Shown: in pieces, positions 7,868-15,105 of the stretch
Layout: the number at the start of each line of letters is the position of its first letter
Position numbering within the stretch: the first letter of the stretch is position 1
Source: Paludibacteraceae bacterium
GTDB lineage: Bacteria > Bacteroidota > Bacteroidia > Bacteroidales > Paludibacteraceae
NCBI GenBank assembly: GCA_017439235.1
Contig: JAFSJN010000017.1
Coordinates: forward strand, 1 to 64,000
Direction of reading: 5' to 3'
Length of the DNA stretch: 64,000 bases
Translations under genes and position numbers: made by a program
The notes under the pieces: model-generated
Database searches by the model: none
What the model was told of the DNA's origin: nothing
The model's input: only the letters and a program-made list of their open reading frames with translations

Positions 7868-7917
7868 AATCGTGCCCTTGCGGCTAAGAAATAATCGTGC
7901 CCCTCGCGGCTAAGAAT
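7868..7917 (+). repeat. Tandem pair of a dispersed ~25-bp repeat
   Basis: AATCGTGCCCTTGCGGCTAA occurs at 7868 and, with CCCTCG in place of CCTTG, at 7893; a third copy with one change is at 4697-4720 (AATCGTGCCCTTGTGGCTAA). All three are intergenic in the accessory part of the window. Confidence 0.75.
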
Positions 7918-7969
7918 TGTATTCGGACACGGCTTTGCCGTTTCTTCTTTGTATTTTTTTGCATCTCCT

Positions 7970-8002
7970 TTTAACTTTTTCCCTTTTGTTGCATCTTATA
8001 GG
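7970..8002 (+). promoter_or_regulatory. ECF-sigma autoregulatory promoter
   Basis: TTTAACTTTTTC (-35 with AAC core) and TGCATCTTATAGG (-10 region) have the same spacing as the block at 1651-1683. Perfect 9-bp inverted arms TTGCATCTT (7989-7997) and AAGATGCAA (8012-8020) straddle the -10, a possible operator or transcript-start hairpin. It drives the Spy-like, sigma and membrane-partner genes. Confidence 0.65.
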
Positions 8003-8092
8003 AAAAGGCACAAGATGCAATGGTACAATTTTTGTCATACCATAACTGAAAATGTTTTATAGGTTTTTGTCTATTATCAAAACAACAATACT

Positions 8093-8524
8093 ATGCGGAA
8101 GATGATAATTATCGCCATGACGATGCTTATGGCAATCAGTTTGAACGCGCAACAAGCGGGAGGAAACGGGCAGACAGGAAACCGACAGCAAGCTATGCAG
8201 CGGATCGAACAGCAGGTGCAACATTACAGCGAGGCCTTTGCTCTGAATGAGGAACAAGCAGAGCAGTTCGGCACACTCTACAAGGCGTACAACAAACAAA
8301 TGCGCGCTATCCATGACCAATATCGGCATGAAAGGACGGCGGAAGGAGTGACCATGACCGATGAACAGGTCGAGAAGCGTATTCTGGACAATTTTGCGCA
8401 GAGCCGCGCTATTCTGGATGTGCGCGAAGAGTATTACAAAGAGTTCCGTAAAATCCTCACGCCTTCGCAAATCAACCAGATTTACGAGGACGAGAAAGCC
8501 CGCCGAGCGCAGATGAGACGATGA
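8093..8524 (+). CDS. Spy/CpxP-like periplasmic protein, first gene of the ECF operon
   Basis: A 143-aa exported protein: signal peptide MRKMIIIAMTMLMAISLNAQ, then an almost wholly helical, Gln/Glu-rich body. The sequence RILDNFAQSRAILDVREEYYKEFRKILTPSQINQIYEDE fits the Spy/CpxP/LTXXQ pattern (a 'LTPxQ' turn between long helices). Relatives are periplasmic chaperones or sensors for envelope stress and metals, and in several systems they control an ECF sigma factor. Its stop overlaps the sigma factor start (ATGA), supporting joint function. The specific signal is unknown. Confidence 0.7.
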   Translation: MRKMIIIAMTMLMAISLNAQQAGGNGQTGNRQQAMQRIEQQVQHYSEAFALNEEQAEQFGTLYKAYNKQMRAIHDQYRHERTAEGVTMTDEQVEKRILDNFAQSRAILDVREEYYKEFRKILTPSQINQIYEDEKARRAQMRR

Positions 8525-9033
8525 GACTTTTGGCACATAGTGTGACGACGGAACAACTGATAGAGCAGTATCAGCGACCGCTCTATTGGCATATCCGGCG
8601 CATGGTGGTCAGCCATGACGACACGCAAGATGTGCTGCAAGAGACCTTCATTCAGATTCATACGCACCTCAACGAACTGCGCCAAGCGGATTCCGAACGG
8701 GCATGGGTCTATCGGATAGCCACGAATGAAGCACTCCAATGGTTGCGGTCCAAACATGAGTTTCTTTCTTTTGAAGACGAAGACGCTTCACCGCTCATCA
8801 ATACACTCATGGCAGACAGTTATACCGACACAGGCGATGCACTGGTGCTGTTGATGCAGGAAGCCATCCTCACGCTGCCGACCATGCAGCGCACAGTCTT
8901 TAACCTCCGTTATTACGACGAACTGCCGTATGAAGAGATAGCGTCCGTCACCGGTTCATCCGTCGGAGCCGCCAAGACCAACTATCATTTCGCCAAAGAA
9001 AAAATCACTAACTATATACTCGCACACCAATGA
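8521..9033 (+). CDS. ECF-type RNA polymerase sigma factor
   Basis: A 170-aa sigma-70 family protein with only regions 2 and 4. Region 2 covers residues ~15-75 (YQRPLYWHIRRMVVSHDDTQDVLQETFIQI, the DDxxDxxQETF core, then AWVYRIATNEALQWL). Region 4 covers ~110-165 (LPTMQRTVFNLRYYDELPYEEIASVTGSSVGAAKTNYHFAKEKI), with the DNA-reading helix at SVGAAKTNYHFA. It is translationally coupled on both sides (ATGA overlaps). The promoter at 7970 has ECF architecture and is probably its own target. The same motif at 1651 points to the UGSC gene as a regulon member. Confidence 0.9.
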   Translation: MRLLAHSVTTEQLIEQYQRPLYWHIRRMVVSHDDTQDVLQETFIQIHTHLNELRQADSERAWVYRIATNEALQWLRSKHEFLSFEDEDASPLINTLMADSYTDTGDALVLLMQEAILTLPTMQRTVFNLRYYDELPYEEIASVTGSSVGAAKTNYHFAKEKITNYILAHQ

Positions 9034-9362
9034 AACAAGATATTTTTACACAAGTAGGCAAACGCACTCCGTTCCGCACGCCGGAATGGTTCTTTGAACA
9101 GCAGGAACAGACGCTTAAAAAAGCGATTAGCAGTCAGAAATCAGTAGTCAGACCGCTGCATCGCAAGTGGTGGTATGCAGTCGCAGCCTGTGCGCTTTTA
9201 CTCATTGCCATCTATCCGGTGATGCAACTGGTTCATTCATCGTCTGATTCGTTAGCTCCGGTCCCCGACACCGCACCTGTTTATAGCCAGACTTCGACCG
9301 CTTCTGATGATTGGTCCGACTTCGCCGAAGCGGATGTCTTTCTCGATAATATGAATTGGTAA
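9030..9362 (+). CDS. Small single-span membrane protein, probable partner of the ECF factor
   Basis: A 110-aa protein overlapping the sigma gene by ATGA. Residues 1-50 are cytosolic and basic (FRTPEWFFEQQEQTLKKAI), residues ~52-70 are one membrane helix (WWYAVAACALLLIAIYPVM), and the outer part ends in an acidic WSDFAEADVFLDNMNW tail. Position and topology match short anti-sigma-like proteins of Bacteroidales ECF operons, though no zinc-binding HxxxCxxC motif is visible, so the anti-sigma role is inferred from context. The DNA for SSQKSVVRP holds an AGTCAGAAATCAGTAGTCAG low-complexity repeat of the kind more often seen between genes. Confidence 0.65.
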   Translation: MKQDIFTQVGKRTPFRTPEWFFEQQEQTLKKAISSQKSVVRPLHRKWWYAVAACALLLIAIYPVMQLVHSSSDSLAPVPDTAPVYSQTSTASDDWSDFAEADVFLDNMNW

Positions 9363-9452
9363 GTTTTTGCAAAGTAACACCGACCAAGCCTCACTAATCA
9401 GGTTAAAATTTCCAACTCTATTTGAAAAAATATTAAAATTTCTGTAATTTTT

Positions 9453-9485
9453 CTTGTGTATTTGAAAAAAAATGTAGTATCTTTG
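9453..9485 (+). promoter_or_regulatory. Promoter CTTG-21-TATCTTTG
   Basis: CTTG 9453-9456 and TATCTTTG 9478-9485. The transcript would carry a ~175-nt leader, including the YjbR-like remnant, before the winged-helix gene at 9666. The rest of 9363-9665 shows no intact gene. Confidence 0.5.
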
Positions 9486-9569
9486 CGGCAAATTTTAAAG
9501 GCGAGCCCTCTTCCCCTGGGAGTTCTCTGCTATTCTATAAAGCCCCTAAAATTTTAGAACTGGTGAAGA

Positions 9570-9657
9570 ATGTATAAAATGTACATCGACGATTATCGTG
9601 AATATTGCCTTTCATTGGGCATACGAAATTGTCAAAGCCAAATATAGCAAGAAGTAG
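9570..9657 (+). pseudogene. MmcQ/YjbR-like gene remnant (both ends, middle lost)
   Basis: ATG 9579 (or 9570) opens MYIDDYREYCLSLG, like the start of many Bacteroidales MmcQ/YjbR proteins. One frame over, the DNA then reads AYEIVKAKYSKK-stop (TAG 9655-9657), like the end of that family. The middle (~90 residues) is missing and the frame shifts at the junction. A second copy of the tail, with only silent differences over KAKYSKK, lies at 14147-14191. Confidence 0.5.
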
Positions 9658-9665
9658 TAGTATTT

Positions 9666-10268
9666 ATGTATATCACAATCGTTAACAACATAGAGATTAA
9701 CCGCGAACTACGCAGTGTGCGCAAGGATGGTCAAGAGATTCATCTGACAGGCCTGGAATACGGCCTGTTGGACTATCTCTCTAATCACGCCAACCGCATC
9801 TGTTCGCGCAGGGAGATACTGGATCATGTGTGGGGGACGCGTTTTCAGTACGACACCGGCACCATCGATGTGCACCTCAATGCCTTGCGCCGTAAACTCG
9901 GGTGGTCGGCTAAGCAACCCATCGAGAGTATCCGAGGCATAGGGTTGATCTTGCATACTACGCGCCCCCAAGAGGAGGTCTCACCGCTGATGATACTGGC
10001 CGATGATTGGCTCCGAGCTCACGAGAACGAACTCCGAGCGCACGGTTTGACCGTTCAGTTGCACCTCACGCCTTGGGTGAACACGCTTACGATTCATCCG
10101 GATAGTCTGCATAAGTGGTTGGATGCTTCGCTCGAGACACTCATACCCACTGCGCAAACAGGTTTCTTATGCCCTTCTTCTCGCCTAACTATGCATCATT
10201 TTTCACTCTCTTTGGACATAAATGGCACCATTACGGAGCTGCGGACACCAATCTTAAGAAATTCTTAA
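9666..10268 (+). CDS. OmpR-type winged-helix protein without receiver domain
   Basis: A 200-aa protein. Residues 1-96 form the DNA-binding domain of OmpR/PhoB regulators (IHLTGLEYGLLDYLSNHANRI, SRREILDHVWG, GTIDVHLNALRRKLG, IESIRGIGLIL), but there is no phosphorylated receiver in front of it. Residues ~105-180 (LRAHENELRAHGLTVQLHL, HPDSLHKWLDASLETLIPTA) look like the segment leading into and including the N-box of a histidine kinase ATPase domain, without its glycine boxes. It may be a single-component regulator with a vestigial sensor half, or a fusion created by deletion between a regulator and kinase gene pair. DNA target unknown. Confidence 0.65.
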   Translation: MYITIVNNIEINRELRSVRKDGQEIHLTGLEYGLLDYLSNHANRICSRREILDHVWGTRFQYDTGTIDVHLNALRRKLGWSAKQPIESIRGIGLILHTTRPQEEVSPLMILADDWLRAHENELRAHGLTVQLHLTPWVNTLTIHPDSLHKWLDASLETLIPTAQTGFLCPSSRLTMHHFSLSLDINGTITELRTPILRNS

Positions 10269-10326
10269 GCAAAGTTTAAGAAAAAAGCAGTACCTTTGCC
10301 GCCGGATTTTGAAACGCAAAGGTATT

Positions 10327-10743
10327 ATGATTAAAAACCATATCGACAAACGATTTCTATACCTTGTAGCTGCGGCTATTTGGGGTGTTCCCGGTTTGAT
10401 GATTGCGCTGAAAGGCATTCGCGCCTATACTGCCATGCCGGCAGATGAGTTATGGTGGCTTTGTTTGATCACGTTGGGCGTCCTGATTAGCTTTATTTGG
10501 ATGTTCCAACGCATTGTGAACAGGTATTGTAACCTTATAGCGGCGTTACCGGACCAAACCACCATCGGGCATACTTTCCCTCTTCGAGGATGGGTGTTGA
10601 TTGTGTGTATGTCCAGCCTTGGTATAGCCCTTAAATTTATTCCTTGCATACCGACAGAATTTACCGCATCTTTCTATTCCGGTCTTGGTCCGGCTCTTTT
10701 ATTTGCCGGTTTCTTATTTATTAAAAGGTATATAACACGATGA
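10327..10743 (+). CDS. Four-helix inner-membrane protein, unknown function
   Basis: A 138-aa protein from ATG 10327, preferred over the TTG at 10309 that lies close behind the -7 box TACCTTTG (10291-10298). Four hydrophobic segments are visible (around FLYLVAAAIWGVPGLMIAL, LCLITLGVLISFIWMF, WVLIVCMSSLGIALKFI and GLGPALLFAGFLF). I do not recognise the family. Its stop overlaps the ATG of the decayed outer-membrane protein gene (ATGA at 10740), so the two were likely co-translated. Confidence 0.6.
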   Translation: MIKNHIDKRFLYLVAAAIWGVPGLMIALKGIRAYTAMPADELWWLCLITLGVLISFIWMFQRIVNRYCNLIAALPDQTTIGHTFPLRGWVLIVCMSSLGIALKFIPCIPTEFTASFYSGLGPALLFAGFLFIKRYITR

Positions 10744-11384
10744 GAGCAAAGGTACTATTTATATGTTGTTTGCGTGCGGGTTGTGCGCGCAGGTGGGCGA
10801 GGGCATTGAGAAGAACAAGGTCTATCAAGGTTTTTCCGGTGGAATGATGCTGCACGGGCTATCTATTCGGTCAGGACGCAAACGCCCCCAAGACCTTAGA
10901 CGGTCGTTTGTGCTCACCTCAAGGTGCGTTGTTCGGTATTGGCGGTGCCTTGCGTGTGCATCTATGAAAACATCTGCGCACAGGTTTTGAAGGCTTCGTA
11001 AGCACGATGCCAAGCAACATGACCGATTGCCATGATGTACTCAAAAACGGCAGTTATATGCGTGTCGGTTGTGGTGGCGTATTGGAGGATTGCTGTTGGC
11101 GATTGGACAAAGCCTGGCCGTATATCGGTGGCACGATCGGCGGCGGTTCGATGAAAGGCTTGTACATCCTGGACGGTGATCAGAACAGCTGGACGCAGGA
11201 TGCCAACAGCACTTTCCACAAGAAATCGTTTTTCTATGTCACACCCTACGTCGGCTGCGATTATTGTCTCACGCGCAAGGTGCATATCACCTTCCGCCTT
11301 GATTGGATGTTGGCTTTCCATAAAAGCGAATTATGTCTACCAACCGGACCACGTCTCTATTTCGGCTTTATGTTTTGTCACTAA
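10740..11384 (+). pseudogene. Decayed secreted/outer-membrane beta-barrel-like protein gene
   Basis: Three lesions break one reading path. It starts at ATG 10740 (MRAKVLFICC, a signal peptide) in frame 3, must change frame near 10768 to read LFACGLCAQVGEGIEKNKVYQGFSGGMMLH, then lacks two bases near 10855 (CTGCACGGGCTAT where GGMMLHTGYLFG is expected) and returns to the first frame for GYLFGQDANAPKTLDGR. In-frame TGA at 10965-10967 follows, after which KHLRTGFEGFVSTMPSNM runs on to 11384. The rebuilt product is ~215 residues with Gly- and aromatic-rich beta strands ending RLYFGFMFCH, like small outer-membrane barrels. Function unknown. Confidence 0.7.
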
Positions 11385-11386
11385 AT

Positions 11387-11467
11387 GTCTAAATGGCTAA
11401 ATAAATGGTACATGGTAAATGACTAAATGGTAAATGGTTTTATGGTAAATGAACAAATGGTAAATGT
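11387..11467 (+). repeat. AT-rich minisatellite (AAATGGTAAATG type)
   Basis: Seven or so irregular units built from aaatgg, taaatg and gtaaatgg fill the gap between the decayed gene and DUF4491. The longer in-frame start at 11427 lies inside it and would translate the repeat. Confidence 0.8.
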
Positions 11468-11471
11468 TTTT

Positions 11472-11768
11472 ATGAACTTCGAAGGAATTCTTTTGGGCGC
11501 AGCGGCGTTCCTGTGTATCGGACTTTTTCACCCGCTGGTTATCAAAGCGGAGTACTATTTCGGTGTCAAGTCCTGGTGGGCGTTTCTCATCGTCGGTTTA
11601 TTGGCGGCAGGCGGTTCGTTATTCGTAGAAAACACGTATATCTCTATCTTTTTGGGCATCTTTGCTTTCTCAGCCTTATGGGGGATTGGCGAAGTGTTTC
11701 ACCAGCGTGAGCGTGTCCGAAAAGGTTGGTTTCCAATGAATCCCAAACGCAAGAATGAGTATAAATAA
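11472..11768 (+). CDS. DUF4491 family membrane protein
   Basis: A 98-aa protein with three hydrophobic stretches (EGILLGAAAFLCIGLFHPLVI, WWAFLIVGLLAAGGSLFV, ISIFLGIFAFSALWGIGEVF) and a basic end (QRERVRKGWFPMNPKRK), matching DUF4491 in full. ATG 11472 (MNFEGILLG) is chosen over 11427 because the extra 15 codons are repeat DNA. Function of DUF4491 is unknown; it is widespread in gut Bacteroidales and Clostridia. Confidence 0.85.
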   Translation: MNFEGILLGAAAFLCIGLFHPLVIKAEYYFGVKSWWAFLIVGLLAAGGSLFVENTYISIFLGIFAFSALWGIGEVFHQRERVRKGWFPMNPKRKNEYK

Positions 11769-11781
11769 TGACTGCAAAAGC

Positions 11782-11831
11782 AAAAAAATCCCGTATAATC
11801 TTGCGTATATGGGATTTTTTGGGTACCTTTG
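11782..11831 (+). promoter_or_regulatory. Terminator-like hairpin merged with TonB receptor promoter
   Basis: AAAAAAATCCC-G-TAT pairs with ATA-T-GGGATTTTTT (11782-11820). The loop side supplies CTTG (11800-11803), 20 bp before TACCTTTG (11824-11831). The start codon at 11863 follows a ~28-nt leader. Confidence 0.65.
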
Positions 11832-11862
11832 CGCCCGATTTTCAAAACGGGTATATATAAGA

Positions 11863-14142
11863 ATGAGAAAAAATAGATGGATATTAGTCTTTGCGCTGCT
11901 TTGCGTTGTGCCCTTATGGGCGCAGGATGAGTTTGACGCGCACTTGGTCGGACACGTGCTGGATGAGAAGACAGGGGAGCATTTGCCGTACGTGAATGTA
12001 CAGGTCAAAGGTACGAATATTGGCACCGTTACCGACGAGTCTGGGCACTATTTTCTGAAGAATCTGCCGATAGGTAGGCTGACGATCGTTTTTTCCTACG
12101 TAGGATACGAGACGGAGGAGTTGCCGGTAAACATAACGGAGCACACGACGACGGAGTTGAAGGCCGTGATCCGTGAGGTATCGCAGCAACTGAATAGTGT
12201 CGTGGTGACGGCTAACCGCTATGCTACCAAACGGCAAGAGGCAGCAACCATCGTTAATGTACTGTCGCCGACGATGTTTGAAACAACGGCTGTCACATGT
12301 GCAGCGGACGTCCTTAGTTTTCAGCCGGGTTTGCGTGTGGAGAATACGTGTTCCAACTGCGGCAAAACGGAGCTGCGTATCAATGGCCTGCAAGGGCAGT
12401 ATACGCAGATATTGATGGATAGTCGTCCCGTCTTCTCGTCGATGGCGGCCGTCTATGGCTTGGAGCAAGTACCTACTGCTATGATAGATCGTATTGAAGT
12501 AGTCCGTGGCGGAGGATCGGCGATGTACGGCGCGAATGCGATTGCTGGCGTGGTGAATGTCATCACCAAGGAACCGGTTCGTAACTTCGTGAACCTATCC
12601 AACACCAGCCATATCAACGAACATGCGGGATATGATATCCATACCGACCTCAACGCGTCAGTAATGAGTGAGAACCGCAAGGTAGGTGCGTACCTCTTTG
12701 CTACTCACCGCACGCGAAGCGAGTATGACCGCGACAATGACGGTTTCAGCGAACTGCCCAAACTGCGTGCCACAACTGCCGGCGCACGGGCGTTTTTCAA
12801 GACCAGCGCGTATAGCAAGATCACACTCGAATACCATCATACCACGGATTTCCGCCGCGGAGGAAACCGGTTGGATCTCGAACCGCATCAAGCGGATATC
12901 GCGGAGCAACTGCGCCATAATATCGATGCCGGTTCGTTGGCGTTCGACTGGTTCTCGCCGGATAACAAGCATTTCGTTTCGGCCTATTCAGCCCTCCAGC
13001 ATATCGGACGCGAGAGCTATTTCGGTACGGGTAGAGACACCGCCGCATATGGGCGAAGTACGGACTTGACGTCCATCACCGGTTTGCAATACCGCTTCTC
13101 CTATCCCTGCGGACGAGCCAAAGGCGATTTGAGTGTCGGTGCGGAGTATAACTACAATGGTATGCACGATAGGATGTTGGGCTATCAGCGTGATTTGAAA
13201 CAAGATGTACATGTGGTAGGCGCGTACGCGCAGAACGAATGGAAAGGTAATCAATGGAGCGTGCTCATCGGCGCACGATTGGAGAAGCATAATTTCCTGA
13301 CCAAACCGGTATGTACCCCTCGTGCGACTTTCCGATATACGCCTATCGATGGTCTGGTGTTACGCGCCGGCTACAGCAGCGGTTACCGCGCTCCGCAGGC
13401 CTACGACGAGGATCTGCATGTAGCGGCTGTCGGAGGACAAGTGTCGCTTATCACGCTTGACCCGGACCTGCAACCCGAGTACTCGCATAGCGCTACGCTG
13501 AGTGCCGATTGGTATCGCCAGTTTGGCCAATGGGAAGTGAACCTAACCGCAGAAGGATTCTATACCTACCTGCAGGATATCTTTATGCTCCGCGAGAACG
13601 GAAAGGACGCGATGGGTAATCTGCTCTTTGTCCGTACGAACGCGAAAGCTGCGTGGGTGGGTGGCCTGAATATAGAAGGGAAAGTGAACTACGGCACGCT
13701 TGTCTTGTTTCAGATCGGCTATACGTATCAGCAGAGCCGATATACGGTCCCCCAACAATGGAGTCCGAGCGTAGCGGCGAATACCCGGATGTTACGTACG
13801 CCGGATCACTACGGCTATGTGCTGCTGGATGTGAAACCCGTCAAAGATTTTACAATCTCCATCAATGGAAAGGCAACCGGTTCCATGCCCGTGCCGCACC
13901 TCGCAGGGTACATCCTCAGGGATGAAGAAACGCTGGCACCGAGTTTCTGGGATTTGGGCATTCGTTTGGCATACGATGTGCACCTCTACAAACATTATTG
14001 CTTGGAAATCAGTTGCGGTGTGAAGAACGTCCTCGACCAATACCAACGCGATATCGACAAAGGGGAGTTTCGCGATGCCAGTTATATCTATGGTCCCTCT
14101 ATGCCTCGCACCTATTTTGTCGGTCTGACTCTCAAGATTTAA
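11863..14142 (+). CDS. TonB-dependent outer-membrane receptor
   Basis: A 759-aa protein starting at ATG 11863 (signal peptide RKNRWILVFALLCVVPLWAQ); the upstream start at 11755 is inside the promoter. Residues ~27-105 form a carboxypeptidase-regulatory-like domain (GHVLDEKTGEHLPYVNVQV). Residues ~120-240 are the plug (SVVVTANRYATKRQ, ADVLSFQPGLRVENTCSNCGKTEL, IDRIEVVRGGGSAMYGANAIAGVVNVITK). The remainder is a 22-strand-type barrel ending TYFVGLTLKI. No SusD partner is present, so it is more like a metal or cofactor receptor than a glycan receptor. The CSNCGKTEL cysteine pair in the plug recurs in a Bacteroidales subgroup; ligand unknown. Confidence 0.92.
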   Translation: MRKNRWILVFALLCVVPLWAQDEFDAHLVGHVLDEKTGEHLPYVNVQVKGTNIGTVTDESGHYFLKNLPIGRLTIVFSYVGYETEELPVNITEHTTTELKAVIREVSQQLNSVVVTANRYATKRQEAATIVNVLSPTMFETTAVTCAADVLSFQPGLRVENTCSNCGKTELRINGLQGQYTQILMDSRPVFSSMAAVYGLEQVPTAMIDRIEVVRGGGSAMYGANAIAGVVNVITKEPVRNFVNLSNTSHINEHAGYDIHTDLNASVMSENRKVGAYLFATHRTRSEYDRDNDGFSELPKLRATTAGARAFFKTSAYSKITLEYHHTTDFRRGGNRLDLEPHQADIAEQLRHNIDAGSLAFDWFSPDNKHFVSAYSALQHIGRESYFGTGRDTAAYGRSTDLTSITGLQYRFSYPCGRAKGDLSVGAEYNYNGMHDRMLGYQRDLKQDVHVVGAYAQNEWKGNQWSVLIGARLEKHNFLTKPVCTPRATFRYTPIDGLVLRAGYSSGYRAPQAYDEDLHVAAVGGQVSLITLDPDLQPEYSHSATLSADWYRQFGQWEVNLTAEGFYTYLQDIFMLRENGKDAMGNLLFVRTNAKAAWVGGLNIEGKVNYGTLVLFQIGYTYQQSRYTVPQQWSPSVAANTRMLRTPDHYGYVLLDVKPVKDFTISINGKATGSMPVPHLAGYILRDEETLAPSFWDLGIRLAYDVHLYKHYCLEISCGVKNVLDQYQRDIDKGEFRDASYIYGPSMPRTYFVGLTLKI

Positions 14143-14146
14143 TATC

Positions 14147-14191
14147 GCGTACCGCAAATTCAAAGCTAAATATAGTAAGAAGAAAATATGA
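14147..14191 (+). pseudogene. Second YjbR-like C-terminal tail
   Basis: Between the TonB gene stop and the carbonic anhydrase start, one frame reads AYRKFKAKYSKKKI and stops at TGA 14189-14191, overlapping the next ATG as ATGA. Over the 23 bases of TCAAAGCnAAATATAGnAAGAAG it differs from the remnant at 9655 only at two silent third positions, which implies both were coding. Confidence 0.4.
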
Positions 14192-14730
14192 TTAACCAGA
14201 TTATTGATTACAACCGCTCATTTGTAGAGCGGAAAGGCTACGAGCCGTTCATTACCGATAAGTACCCGGACAAGAAACTGGCGGTACTCACCTGCATGGA
14301 TACGCGTCTGATGGAGTTGCTTCCGGCAGCACTGGGTCTCAAGAACGGGGATGCCAAGATCATCAAGAATGCAGGCGGACTAATCATCACGCCGTTTGAT
14401 TCGGCAATGCGTAGTTTGATAGTCGCTATCTACGAACTGGGAGTAGAGGAGATTATGGTGGTAGCCCATTCGCAATGCGGTGCATGTCACATGAGTTATG
14501 CGCATTTTCACCATGTAATGAAAGCTCGTGGCATCAAGGATGAGACGCTGGATACTATTCGCGAGTGTGGCATCGATCTCAATCATTGGCTCGAAGGCTT
14601 CCGTGACACAGAGACCTCTGTCCGCAAGACCGTCAAGACTATCCAGACTCATCCGCTCATTCCGAAAGACGTCACCGTCCGCGGATTTATCATTGACTCC
14701 GTAACAGGAGAATTACAAGAGATTGAATAA
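14188..14730 (+). CDS. Beta-class carbonic anhydrase
   Basis: A 180-aa enzyme that interconverts CO2 and bicarbonate. Zinc ligands and catalytic dyad are visible: CMDTR (Cys36, Asp38, Arg40) and HSQCGAC (His94, Cys97). It lacks the N-terminal arm of plant-type enzymes and is the short bacterial YtiB-like form. No signal peptide, so cytoplasmic. It follows the TonB receptor by 46 bp and precedes a cupin gene by 9 bp, but the receptor, anhydrase and cupin share no obvious pathway. Confidence 0.93.
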   Translation: MINQIIDYNRSFVERKGYEPFITDKYPDKKLAVLTCMDTRLMELLPAALGLKNGDAKIIKNAGGLIITPFDSAMRSLIVAIYELGVEEIMVVAHSQCGACHMSYAHFHHVMKARGIKDETLDTIRECGIDLNHWLEGFRDTETSVRKTVKTIQTHPLIPKDVTVRGFIIDSVTGELQEIE

Positions 14731-14739
14731 TGAAGTAAT

Positions 14740-15105
14740 ATGAAAAAAGAAATTAAAACAACAGAACTCATCCGCACGTTGCAGAGTTGGGATGGCGTTG
14801 CTTTGCCGGACTTCCCCAAAGGAAAACCGGAATTGACAGTATTACGTATGACATTCTCCGAAGGAGCCGTGACAGGCTGGCACCACCATACTGCCGTAAA
14901 CTACGGCATTGTTGAACAAGGCGACTTGACCATCGTCTGCCAAGACGGTAAGGAACGCACTTTCCATGAAGGCGAGGCGCTGGTCGAAGTAGTGGGCACT
15001 ATCCATCGTGGAGAGAACCGCAGTTCCAAACCCGTCATCCTCAATATGTTCTACTTCGCCGAACCCGGACAAGTATTAACCATCCAACATCCGGAGATAC
15101 AATGA
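14740..15105 (+). CDS. Small cupin-domain protein
   Basis: A 121-aa single-domain cupin. GWHHHTAVNYGIVEQGDLTI gives cupin motif 1 (two or three His ligands and a Glu-like position) and GTIHRGEN gives the motif 2 His. It is expected to bind one divalent metal. No catalytic role can be assigned from sequence alone. ATG overlap with the next gene (15102-15105) suggests co-translation with the metallo-hydrolase. Confidence 0.85.
   Translation: MKKEIKTTELIRTLQSWDGVALPDFPKGKPELTVLRMTFSEGAVTGWHHHTAVNYGIVEQGDLTIVCQDGKERTFHEGEALVEVVGTIHRGENRSSKPVILNMFYFAEPGQVLTIQHPEIQ

Larger units (their letters stand above)
7736..8092. other. 357-bp intergenic region
   Basis: In order it contains a rho-independent terminator (7782-7819), two tandem copies of a 25/26-bp repeat (7868-7917), an AT-rich stretch and the ECF promoter of the next operon (7970-8002) with a ~90-nt leader. 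No ORF is supported. Confidence 0.7.

Noticed and set aside
10965-10967. TGA read as selenocysteine in the decayed outer-membrane protein
   Set aside because: Two frameshifts in the same gene and the lack of any downstream hairpin suited to Sec insertion favour simple decay, most likely a Trp codon lost to TGA.
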